Shown here: piece after piece, positions 26,460-33,540 of the stretch
How positions within the stretch are numbered: the stretch's first letter is position 1
Layout: each line of letters begins with the position of its first letter
Assembly (NCBI GenBank): GCA_026394555.1
Contig: JAPKXZ010000068.1
Coordinates: 1 to 38,210, forward strand
DNA length: 38,210 bases
Origin: Methanothrix sp.
GTDB lineage: Archaea; Halobacteriota; Methanosarcinia; Methanotrichales; Methanotrichaceae
Direction of reading: 5' to 3'
Made by a program: the position numbers and the translations under genes
The notes under the pieces: model-generated
Databases searched by the model: none
The model's input: only the letters and a program-made list of their open reading frames with translations
Told to the model about the DNA's origin: nothing

Positions 26460-28451
26460 TCACGCCACCTTCATCTCCTTCTCCAGCCTGCGTGCCGTGT
26501 CGCGGAGCGAAATCGCCCTCTCGAACTCCAACAGCTCCGCTGCAGCGCGCATCTGTGCCTCCAGCTCGATGATAACATTGGGAATATCGGATTTGGGAAT
26601 ATGCCTGGTGTCGGTAATCTCCACCACCTTTTCTCGGATGGGCTTTTTGATGGTGCGCGGCACTATGCCATGCTCCTGGTTGTAGGCCATCTGCATCGCC
26701 CGGCGCTGCTCTGTCTTCTCCACAGCCGCCCGGATGGATCCGGTCATTCTATCCGCATAAAGAACCACGCGGGAGTTGGCATTCCGGGAGGCCCGGCCAA
26801 TGGTCTGGATGAGGCTCTTCTCGTCCCTCAGGAAGCCCTCTTTGTCCGCGTCAAGAATGCCGATGAAGCCCACCTCAGGGATGTCCAGCCCCTCTCGGAG
26901 CAGGTTGATGCCCACCAGCACATCAAATTTGCCTAGCCGCAGCTCGCGGATGATCTCCGTCCTCTCCAAAGTGTCGATGTCGGAGTGCAGGTAGCGAGCG
27001 TGGATCTCGTTTTGGGCCAAAAAGTCCGTGAGCTCCTCGGCCAGGCGCTTGGTAAGGGTGGTAACCAGCGCCCGGTCGCCCTTCTCCACCACGAGGTGAA
27101 TCTCTGTCATCACATCTCGCACCTGACCCTCGATAGGCCGGATTTCCACCAGCGGGTCCAAGAGGCCCGTGGGCCGGATGATCTGCTCCACCACCTGGGC
27201 GGAACGCTCCAGCTCGTAAGCCCCGGGCGTCGCAGACACGAAGATCACATTTCTCATGTGCTGCTCGAACTCCTCAAAGCGCAGGGGCCGGTTGTCGTAG
27301 CTGCTAGGCAGCCGGAAGCCGTAATCTACCAGGCTCTTCTTTCGGGAGCGATCGCCCTTGTACATGGCCCTTAGTTGGGGCAGGGTCTGGTGGCTCTCAT
27401 CGATGACCAGCAGGAAATCATCTGGAAAATAGTCGATCAGGCAGTAGGGCGCTTCCCCCGCACGGCGACGGTCGAAATGACGGGAATAGTTCTCGATGCC
27501 CTTGCAACTGCCCGTCTCCGAGATCATCTCCATATCGTGCAGCGTGCGCTGCCGGAGTCGATGAGCCTCGATCATGCCGAGCGTGGGCAGTTGCCCCTCC
27601 AGCTCAGCCATAATGGTCTCTATGGCTGCCTTCTGCTCATCTTCCGGGATCACATAATGCCGGGCCGGATAGATGAAGAAGTAGTTCATATCCTCTTTGA
27701 TTTGGCCGGTCTGCCGGTCAACCTCGGAGATCTTCTCCACCTCATCCCCAAATAGCTCAATTCGAATGATGTTGTTGAAATAGCCGGGGACCAGATCGAT
27801 GGTGTCACCCTTCGACCGGAAGCGACCGGGGGAAAGGTCCAGGTCGTTTCTCTCAAAGAGAATGTCTACCAGACGTCCCAGAATCTCCCTTCTGGATATT
27901 CGCGCTCCCACCTTGACCTCAAAGCCCATCTTCTGAAAGTTCTCGGGGTTGCCCAGACCATAGATGCAGGAGACGGATGCCACGACAATGACGTCGCTTC
28001 GCGAGAGCAGGGAAGCGGTAGCCGCCAATCTCATCTGCTCGATCTTGGGGTTGATATGAGAGTCCTTCTCGATGTACTGGTCCTTGGCAGGGATGTAGGA
28101 CTCCGGCTGATAGTAGTCATAATAGGAGACGAAGTACTCCACCCGGTTTTCCGGGAAGAACTCCTTGAACTCGTTATAAAGCTGTGCAGCTAAAGTCTTG
28201 TTGTGGGCAATGACCAACGTGGGCCGCTGCAGCTTTTCGATGACATTAGCCACGGTGTAGGTCTTGCCCGAGCCCGTGACTCCCAGGAGGGTCTGGAAAT
28301 TACCGCCTTCGCCAGCCGGCCCGCCCGCTCGTTCGCTCGCCCGCTCTTCCGATTGCAGGCCGGATATGAGCTGTTCGATGGCCTCTGGCTGGGAGCCTGT
28401 GGGCATAAAGGCAGAGACCAGATGAAACTTCTGAGATGGGTGTGTCGTCAT
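26460..28451 (-). CDS. uvrB: Excinuclease ABC subunit B
   Basis: 663 residues, the normal UvrB length. Walker A GVTGSGKT lies in the first domain, the beta-hairpin motif YYDYYQPESYIP follows, then LLVIDESHQTLPQ (DExH), the second helicase half with LREGLDIPEVGFIGILDADKEG and QTIGRASRN, and the C-terminal UVR domain (about 628-663) that contacts UvrC. It verifies DNA damage handed over by UvrA. Archaeal uvrABC genes were acquired from bacteria. uvrA and uvrC are not in the window. An additional truncated copy of its 3' end lies 4 kb away at 22160-22612. Confidence 0.97.
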   Translation of the reverse strand: MTTHPSQKFHLVSAFMPTGSQPEAIEQLISGLQSEERASERAGGPAGEGGNFQTLLGVTGSGKTYTVANVIEKLQRPTLVIAHNKTLAAQLYNEFKEFFPENRVEYFVSYYDYYQPESYIPAKDQYIEKDSHINPKIEQMRLAATASLLSRSDVIVVASVSCIYGLGNPENFQKMGFEVKVGARISRREILGRLVDILFERNDLDLSPGRFRSKGDTIDLVPGYFNNIIRIELFGDEVEKISEVDRQTGQIKEDMNYFFIYPARHYVIPEDEQKAAIETIMAELEGQLPTLGMIEAHRLRQRTLHDMEMISETGSCKGIENYSRHFDRRRAGEAPYCLIDYFPDDFLLVIDESHQTLPQLRAMYKGDRSRKKSLVDYGFRLPSSYDNRPLRFEEFEQHMRNVIFVSATPGAYELERSAQVVEQIIRPTGLLDPLVEIRPIEGQVRDVMTEIHLVVEKGDRALVTTLTKRLAEELTDFLAQNEIHARYLHSDIDTLERTEIIRELRLGKFDVLVGINLLREGLDIPEVGFIGILDADKEGFLRDEKSLIQTIGRASRNANSRVVLYADRMTGSIRAAVEKTEQRRAMQMAYNQEHGIVPRTIKKPIREKVVEITDTRHIPKSDIPNVIIELEAQMRAAAELLEFERAISLRDTARRLEKEMKVA

Positions 28452-28538
28452 GTGAGGTGATAGCAGCAGGGCGTCATGAAGCTAAGAGCCTTTTGCTTAT
28501 CACAAAGCCCTAATATTCCTTGATCCCAAGAAAGGCTG

Positions 28539-29198
28539 ATGGACCAACCGGCAGAGATTTTTCCCCTCACCGTTGAGGAGCTGATGCAGCAATACAATCC
28601 CGTAAAGCCGCAAATCGAGGCCAGACTCATGGATTTCCGGCACATCTGGGAGACGGCCTCCGATGAAGAGCTTTTCTTGGAGCTTATCTTCTGCCTGCTC
28701 ACGCCCCAGTCCAAGGCCAAGACCTGCTGGAAGGCGGTAGAGCGACTGGAGCAAAAGTGCATGATAGCAAAGGCCGCGCCTGCGCAAATTTCCCTGGAAC
28801 TAGGGGGTGTCAGGTTCCACCAGCGAAAGGGGGAGTATATCTGCCTGGCAAGGAATATGTTCAGCACCAGATCTCTAAGAGCCACGCTGGCCGAATTTGC
28901 CGACGCGGCGGCGGCCCGGGAATGGCTGGTGGAAAATGTCAAGGGTTTCGGATATAAAGAAGCCAGCCATTTCCTCCGAAACATTGGCCTTGGCGAGAAT
29001 CTAGCCATCTTGGACCGGCATATTCTCAAGAATCTTGCCCTACTCGGCGTGATAAAAGAAGTTCCCACTTCTCTCACGAAAAGGATTTACCTGGAGATCG
29101 AGAGGAAGATGATTGCCTTTTCCAAAGAAGCGAATATTCCCATGGGCCACCTTGACCTTCTTCTCTGGTATAAGGAGGCAGGAGAGGTTTTCAAATAA
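28539..29198 (+). CDS. ogg: 8-oxoguanine DNA glycosylase/AP lyase, Ogg2 type
   Basis: 219 residues, close to known archaeal Ogg2 enzymes. The helix-hairpin-helix segment VKGFGYKEASHFLRNIG contains catalytic Lys140, and Asp159 in AILDRHILK is the activating aspartate, 19 residues later as in Ogg2. There is no iron-sulfur cysteine cluster, which separates it from endonuclease III. It excises 8-oxoG and nicks the abasic site in base-excision repair. It is divergent from uvrB, placing two DNA-repair genes back to back over an 87-nt gap. Confidence 0.93.
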   Translation: MDQPAEIFPLTVEELMQQYNPVKPQIEARLMDFRHIWETASDEELFLELIFCLLTPQSKAKTCWKAVERLEQKCMIAKAAPAQISLELGGVRFHQRKGEYICLARNMFSTRSLRATLAEFADAAAAREWLVENVKGFGYKEASHFLRNIGLGENLAILDRHILKNLALLGVIKEVPTSLTKRIYLEIERKMIAFSKEANIPMGHLDLLLWYKEAGEVFK

Positions 29199-29210
29199 CG
29201 CTAGAAATAT

Positions 29211-29912
29211 TTAATAGATAGGGCCGAGAATGTTAATTCCATTATCATTGACGGTAAGCTGATGCTTTTCCATGGCGTGTTTGGTGGCTCTCATCTTCAA
29301 GATCTGAATGTATCTCTTCACGCCGCCTTTCCCTTCAATCATGCCAAGCTCAATTGTTCCGTCCGCCAGGAAGTGCTCTATTTGATGGAATTGGGAGAAT
29401 TGTCCTGAGATTCTCGATTGGGCAGACTCCATAATCAAAAAAGAGGTAAGATCTTCATCACGAAGATGCGAAAAGAAATTATAAATTTTATTCCTCATAT
29501 TGCCATTTTCAGAGATGGAATAGAGGGCATTGAGAGAATCAAGCGCAAATAGCGTCAGGTTGTCATACTTTTCTTTGTAAGAATCTATAACTTCCTCTGT
29601 AGTCTTGATGAGATCCAGGTCACTGTCCATCCACTCCAGCCGCATATCCCGGTAATCGAAAATATGCAAACCACCCTCTTCTTTAATCCCCAGACTATTC
29701 ATATTTCTTAGGTGGCTTTCCACATTTTGCTCTAAAGTTACATAGAGGCCATGCTCATCATTGGCCGCTATATAATTTGTCATCATGCTGAATACCAGGC
29801 CCGATTTCAGAGTACCTTCCGCACCGGTCACAAGGATTACTGAACCCTTCGGGATTTCATCAAACAGAATTTTATCCAGGCCGTTGATGGTGTTCTTCAG
29901 CATCAAGCTCAT
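29211..29912 (-). CDS. KaiC-like P-loop ATPase
   Basis: 233 residues, a single RecA/KaiC-type domain. Walker A is atypical, GAEGTLKS (GxxGxGKS with Leu in place of Gly), Walker B is LTLFALDS, and the YVTLEQ strand follows the pattern of KaiC paralogues. It overlaps the PadR-like gene by 4 nt (ATGA), so the two are made together. Single-domain KaiC-like proteins in archaea act in signalling, not a clock. In haloarchaea the gas vesicle repressor GvpD is also a P-loop protein; this one may play a similar role given its position, but I cannot show homology. Confidence 0.82.
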   Translation of the reverse strand: MSLMLKNTINGLDKILFDEIPKGSVILVTGAEGTLKSGLVFSMMTNYIAANDEHGLYVTLEQNVESHLRNMNSLGIKEEGGLHIFDYRDMRLEWMDSDLDLIKTTEEVIDSYKEKYDNLTLFALDSLNALYSISENGNMRNKIYNFFSHLRDEDLTSFLIMESAQSRISGQFSQFHQIEHFLADGTIELGMIEGKGGVKRYIQILKMRATKHAMEKHQLTVNDNGINILGPIY

Positions 29913-30280
29913 CTCTTGAGTAATAATGATACCTGCTCCAGGGCTTTGGCAAAATCCTCAACATCCTTTTCAGCGACTTTTCTGCCACTGAGTGTAAGGC
30001 TATATTTTTTGCTTCTCATATCACCCTTGCTGTATTCGGCATGGAGCAAACCCTCACCCTCAAGAGTATATAAAACAGGATAAACCGCTCCCTGGCTGAG
30101 AAAAACATCGCACCTTGAGAATATTTCCTTTATAAGGTCATAACCGCACATTTGTTTGTCTAGGAGGGAAGACATCATAAAAACTTCTCGATTCGTCTTG
30201 ATGATTCTATCAATAAACTTTTTGCAATTATCCTCAGAGGATTCACAGAGGTCAGCGACATTCTCGACCGATGTCTTCAT
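29909..30280 (-). CDS. PadR-like transcriptional regulator
   Basis: 123 residues. The winged-helix core (about 32-105) has the PadR pattern: LLDKQMCGYDLIKEI, then LSQGAVYPVLYTLEGEGLL and the wing SKKYSLTLSGRKV. The C-terminal helix, used for dimerisation in PadR proteins, is short. An N-terminal extension of about 30 residues with two cysteines (C12, C19) is added. It is coupled by ATGA to the KaiC-like gene. A TATA-like TTCTTATAG about 40 nt upstream suggests a promoter separate from the DUF835 gene before it. Confidence 0.85.
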   Translation of the reverse strand: MKTSVENVADLCESSEDNCKKFIDRIIKTNREVFMMSSLLDKQMCGYDLIKEIFSRCDVFLSQGAVYPVLYTLEGEGLLHAEYSKGDMRSKKYSLTLSGRKVAEKDVEDFAKALEQVSLLLKR

Positions 30281-30348
30281 GACTAAAGATTACTCCAATG
30301 GCATATACCTGTGCAAACTATAAGAATATTTTCGTCCACTTACAATCT

Positions 30349-31005
30349 CTAGCTTTCGTCCTCATCCGGGTATTGCCGTAGCTCGAACATGTTTCGTTCC
30401 ATCAATGCCAGTTCTTTCTTCTCGACTCCCGCGGGGTCTACCGGCAAGATTAGAATGGCCCGTTGCAATATTATCCATTCTTGTATATCTCTCAGAAGCC
30501 TCAATACGGGTGCTGAGCCATTTTCGAATATCAGATGCTCTATTCCGTCAAGAAGAATTACCGGGTTTTTGCTTTGCTTTAAGAATTTGATGGTTATGTC
30601 AGCTATTACCTCCAGAGCTATGGGGTTGATGCTCTGGGGTCCATGATTGCTTATCCAGAAGATGGGGGTGGTCTGCAAAGCGTACCTCAGGCGGATATCC
30701 TGGGGCGAATGCATAGTAAAGCATAATCCTTGGGCCCTGGAATGCTTGCATACTTTACAGGTGCAGGGCAACTCGCATCTTTCACAACCGATGCTCTCGC
30801 AGGGGAAAGAATCGAGATAATCACAATCGTTGCATCTTCCCTTTACCAAAGAAACAAAGAGCTCAAAGCTAAACTCTGCCTTCGGTTCTTTGACCAGGTA
30901 GCTGGAGCCTTTCGTCAAATTACGGCTTACATGGCTATTTAAGGGTTCAGTCGCCGGCACAACTGCAGGCGCTATCTTTAGCTTGGCGAGAATATTTTTA
31001 ATCAT
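30349..31005 (-). CDS. DUF835 protein with a nine-cysteine insert
   Basis: 218 residues. From residue 33 it follows the DUF835 pattern: GSSYLVKEP, FELFVSLVKG, LCFTMHSPQDIRLRY, TPIFWIS, VILLDGIEHLIFENG and a final MERNMFE. DUF835 proteins are archaeal signalling-associated proteins of unknown biochemical role. Here a segment of about 38 residues (58-95) carries nine cysteines (58, 61, 69, 74, 77, 81, 83, 86, 95), suggesting a zinc or iron-sulfur site. The start overlaps the kinase stop by 4 nt (ATGA), so it is probably an output or adaptor of that two-component system. Confidence 0.85.
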   Translation of the reverse strand: MIKNILAKLKIAPAVVPATEPLNSHVSRNLTKGSSYLVKEPKAEFSFELFVSLVKGRCNDCDYLDSFPCESIGCERCELPCTCKVCKHSRAQGLCFTMHSPQDIRLRYALQTTPIFWISNHGPQSINPIALEVIADITIKFLKQSKNPVILLDGIEHLIFENGSAPVLRLLRDIQEWIILQRAILILPVDPAGVEKKELALMERNMFELRQYPDEDES

Positions 31006-32135
31006 AATTTTTTGGGCAATGTGAAAATGAATGTGCTTCCCTTGCCAATCTCGCTCGCCACCCAGATGCGACCTTCATGGGCCTCAATTATTCCCTTGGC
31101 TATGGCCAGGCCAAGGCCCATACGACCTGATTCCCTGGTTAGCGAGCTGCCGCTGCCCGTATAGAATTTTTCAAAGATTCTATGTTGGTCCTTCTTGGCA
31201 ACTCCAATACCATTATCAATTATCGATACACAGACATCCTCCGGCTCATCGGTGATTATTACTTCTATTTTTCCTTTTTCAGGAGTATATTTGATGGCAT
31301 TGGTGAGAAGGTTATTGAAGACCTGCTTGATCCTCCGGCCGTCCCCCTCCACATCAGAGTGTGAGCCCTCTATGGTCAAAGACATGGACTGCTCTTTTAG
31401 ACCGGCCAGCCGGCTTAAATCATCGATAGCCTTTCTGGCAATATCATCGATCCAGATAGGATATTTATTAATCTTGAGAGCCTTTGACTCCAATCGGGAT
31501 ACATCGAGCATATCTTCGACCAGTCGAATCATATGCTCTATCTGCGAACTTATGATCTCTATCTTTTCCCGCTGAACGCTGCTAAGTTCGCCCAGCATTC
31601 CCCCCTCGAACATCTCAATGTAGCTGTTAATCACCGTTATCGGAGTTCTTAGCTCATGAGAGGCGGTGGAGATGAACTCCGATTTAATTGCGTCATTCTC
31701 TTTCAGCTCGGCAAAAGCATTCTCCAGCTTGACATAAGACTCGCGAAGCTCCTCTTCCAGACGGGTAAGCTCGGTGATGTTCTCCATGAAGATTACAACC
31801 TTGCTTATGCTCTCCTCATCCTCCTTTAATGGATATATTTTATAGAAATAGAACATGCCTCCCGGATATCTGATCTGATCTCCATCAAAGGGAACACCTG
31901 TGAGGAACACCTCTCTAATTTTATCGATAATTCCCGTTTTTTCTATGAGCATGGGCGGAATTACTCGGGACAGTCTCTCTCCTAAGACATCCCTCTCTCG
32001 CTTCGCGACGGATTTAGCATAATAATTCTTATTGGCGTAGAGCACCTCCAGGCTCCTATTTACGACTATAATGGTGCTCGGGATAGCCTCAATTATTTCT
32101 TCCTGATATCCCCTTACCGATTCAATTCCTTTCAT
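31002..32135 (-). CDS. PAS histidine kinase
   Basis: 377 residues with no membrane segment. One PAS domain (about 10-125), a coiled linker, HisKA with His160 in ASHELRTPITVI, and a HATPase domain (about 265-375) with N-box NNLLTNAIKY, DNGIGV and GLGLAI boxes. It overlaps the response regulator upstream and the DUF835 gene downstream by 4 nt each. The three genes form a compact unit divergent from the gas vesicle operon. The signal sensed by the PAS domain is not evident. Confidence 0.94.
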   Translation of the reverse strand: MKGIESVRGYQEEIIEAIPSTIIVVNRSLEVLYANKNYYAKSVAKRERDVLGERLSRVIPPMLIEKTGIIDKIREVFLTGVPFDGDQIRYPGGMFYFYKIYPLKEDEESISKVVIFMENITELTRLEEELRESYVKLENAFAELKENDAIKSEFISTASHELRTPITVINSYIEMFEGGMLGELSSVQREKIEIISSQIEHMIRLVEDMLDVSRLESKALKINKYPIWIDDIARKAIDDLSRLAGLKEQSMSLTIEGSHSDVEGDGRRIKQVFNNLLTNAIKYTPEKGKIEVIITDEPEDVCVSIIDNGIGVAKKDQHRIFEKFYTGSGSSLTRESGRMGLGLAIAKGIIEAHEGRIWVASEIGKGSTFIFTLPKKL

Positions 32136-32488
32136 TCTGCCACCAGTGAGTTGATAGAGCTTAATAGCTCTTTTATCTTGAATGGCTTTATAATAAATTT
32201 CTTAGCACCGGCTAGAAGGCATTCGTTATCCAGGCCGCTCTTTCCCACCGCAGAGATGACAATTATCTTCGCAAGGGGATCTAATTCCAGTATTTTCTTA
32301 GTGGCACTGATGCCGTCAAGCTTCGGCATCAATATATCCATCAGAACGACATCCGGCATAACCTCTGCGTATCTGGCCAGGCCTTCTTCGCCGTTTTCCG
32401 CCACGTACACCTCGTGTCCATAGGCCTCCAGCATGTCCCTGAACGCCCTAAGCATTTCCGGAGCATCATCAATGATAAGTAGTTTCAT
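32132..32488 (-). CDS. CheY-like response regulator
   Basis: 118 residues, receiver only. Asp7/Asp8, phospho-acceptor Asp51 (LMDILMP), Ser79 and Lys101 (IKPF) are all present. It has no DNA-binding domain, so any effect on transcription must pass through another protein such as the DUF835, PadR-like or KaiC-like neighbours. AGAGGA lies five nt upstream of the ATG. It is the first gene of the minus-strand unit facing gvpA across a 460-nt shared regulatory region. Confidence 0.94.
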   Translation of the reverse strand: MKLLIIDDAPEMLRAFRDMLEAYGHEVYVAENGEEGLARYAEVMPDVVLMDILMPKLDGISATKKILELDPLAKIIVISAVGKSGLDNECLLAGAKKFIIKPFKIKELLSSINSLVAE

Positions 32489-32948
32489 ATTTTCCTCTGG
32501 ATCTTGACTTCTTTGTTAGCATTTTAAGTTACTGGTACGGGTAGTTATTATCTACTTTTTAAAAGCTTATAGTGTGTTATCTTTCAATTTTCGAAACAAA
32601 TTTAGAACAACATTATACAATAAAGTTGAAAGATGAAAGGCTATTTAACCCAAACAGCATACTATGGAGTAGTACGAAATGGATCTGAGATAAAATTCGT
32701 ACAAATCAGCTCAGCCAAAGGAGAGTGTCAGACACAGAGGACGGGGTAGTGTGATAGAGCAGGCCTCCTCTAATTCCCCCCTTTTCCTTTGCATACCAAT
32801 CCAAGCCAAAATTGAATTATTAAATCAGAATTAGACGACATGAACATAAAAAATGTTCGAAAAATATTAGACAGTTAATAAGATTAGGAAGATAACAAAT
32901 AATAATCCTCGAGATTGCTCAGGATAAATCAGATAGGAGGAGAGAAAA
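32489..32948. promoter_or_regulatory. Divergent control region between the two-component genes and the gas vesicle operon
   Basis: 460 AT-rich nt without a gene. It holds several palindromes: ATCTTTCAA (32579-32587) with TTGAAAGAT (32626-32634); GTACGAA (32672-32678) with TTCGTAC (32696-32702); GTGTCAGACAC (about 32726-32736); and GAACAT-AAAAA-ATGTTC (32842-32858). A TATA-like AAAAATATTA (32860-32869) directly follows the last one and could start the gvpA message; CTATAAGC-like and TTTTAAAA elements (32556-32575) face the regulator. A strong AGGAGG at 32935-32940 belongs to gvpA. Which palindromes are operators is unknown. Confidence 0.55.
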
Positions 32949-33179
32949 ATGGTAACCGCTACACCGGACGCATCAAGTCTTGCCGAGGTTCTGGATAGGA
33001 TTCTTGACAAGGGTATCGTAGTAGATGTTTGGGCCAGGATCAGCCTGGTTGGCATCGAGATTCTGACCGTCGAGGCCCGCGTTGTCGTGGCATCGGTGGA
33101 CACCTTCCTGCACTACACTGAAGAGATGGCTAAGATCGAACAGGCTGCCATCGGCGCCAGCCCCAAAGTTCCCGCTTAA
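32949..33179 (+). CDS. gvpA: Gas vesicle structural protein GvpA
   Basis: 76 residues, the full length of the major gas vesicle shell protein. The core [45 protein letters not shown] is the conserved helix-strand-strand-helix of GvpA, which assembles into the ribbed hydrophobic wall of the gas-filled vesicle. AGGAGG lies 8 nt upstream of the ATG, consistent with high expression. It heads a plus-strand gas vesicle operon that continues beyond the window. Confidence 0.97.
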   Translation: MVTATPDASSLAEVLDRILDKGIVVDVWARISLVGIEILTVEARVVVASVDTFLHYTEEMAKIEQAAIGASPKVPA

Positions 33180-33192
33180 GGAGTGAAGAAAA

Positions 33193-33503
33193 ATGGTAAC
33201 CGCTACACCGGACGCATCAAGTCTTGCCGAGGTTCTGGATAGAATCCTTGACAAGGGTATCGTTGTCGATGTTTGGGCCAGGGTCAGCCTGGTGGGCATA
33301 GAGATTCTGACCGTCGAGGCCCGCGTTGTCGTGGCATCGGTGGACACCTACCTGGGGCCAGGATCAGCCTGGTGGGCATCGAGATTCTGACCGTCGAGGC
33401 ACGCGTTGTCGTAGCATCGGTGGACACCTACCTGCACTACACTGAAGAGATGGCCAAGATCGAACAGGCTGCCATCGGCGCAACCCCCGGCGTTCCTGCT
33501 TAG
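33193..33503 (+). pseudogene. gvpA: Second gvpA copy, frameshifted by an internal 80-nt duplication
   Basis: The first 54 codons repeat gvpA almost exactly, then an 80-nt segment is duplicated (33275-33354 and 33355-33434). Because 80 is not a multiple of three, the frame breaks after VDTYL and ends at 33390 as a 65-residue product with a foreign tail ([11 protein letters not shown]). The proper GvpA ending [22 protein letters not shown] lies in another frame and stops at 33503. Removing one 80-nt unit restores a complete 76-residue GvpA. The two units differ at four bases, so it looks like a fusion of two gvpA copies. An assembly join error in tandem gvpA genes is also possible. Confidence 0.88.
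33275..33434 (+). repeat. Two tandem 80-nt units within the second gvpA
   Basis: Both units begin GGGCCAGG and end GACACCTACCTG. They differ at four of 80 positions. The unit covers the two central beta-strands and start of the second helix of GvpA. Confidence 0.92.
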
Positions 33504-33510
33504 GATAGAT

Positions 33511-33535
33511 TTCTCCTAATTTATTTTTGGAGGAA
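33511..33535 (+). promoter_or_regulatory. Possible hairpin covering the ribosome-binding site of the GvpC-position gene
   Basis: TTCTCC (33511-33516) can pair with GGAGGAA (33529-33535) around a T-rich loop. The right arm is the ribosome-binding site of the gene starting at 33541. The T-run could also cause partial termination after the gvpA genes. The stem is short, so this is a weak call. Confidence 0.3.
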
Positions 33536-33540
33536 GAGCC

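Noticed and set aside
28448-29077. 209-codon open frame on the minus strand
   Set aside because: It is the shadow of ogg, which has complete catalytic motifs on the plus strand, and it overlaps the uvrB start.
28539-29198. Endonuclease III
   Set aside because: No C-terminal iron-sulfur cysteine cluster; the Lys-Asp spacing and length fit Ogg2.
29211-29912. Circadian KaiC
   Set aside because: Only one domain, an atypical Walker A and no kaiA/kaiB neighbours; a KaiC-like signalling ATPase is the safer name.
32867-33347. Minus-strand frames repeated over the two gvpA copies
   Set aside because: Mirror frames of gvpA and its duplicate; the plus-strand product is an unmistakable GvpA.
33273-33503. 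Separate 76-residue gene starting at TTG 33273
   Set aside because: The head is out-of-frame gvpA sequence; only the tail is GvpA. It is the second half of the frameshifted copy.
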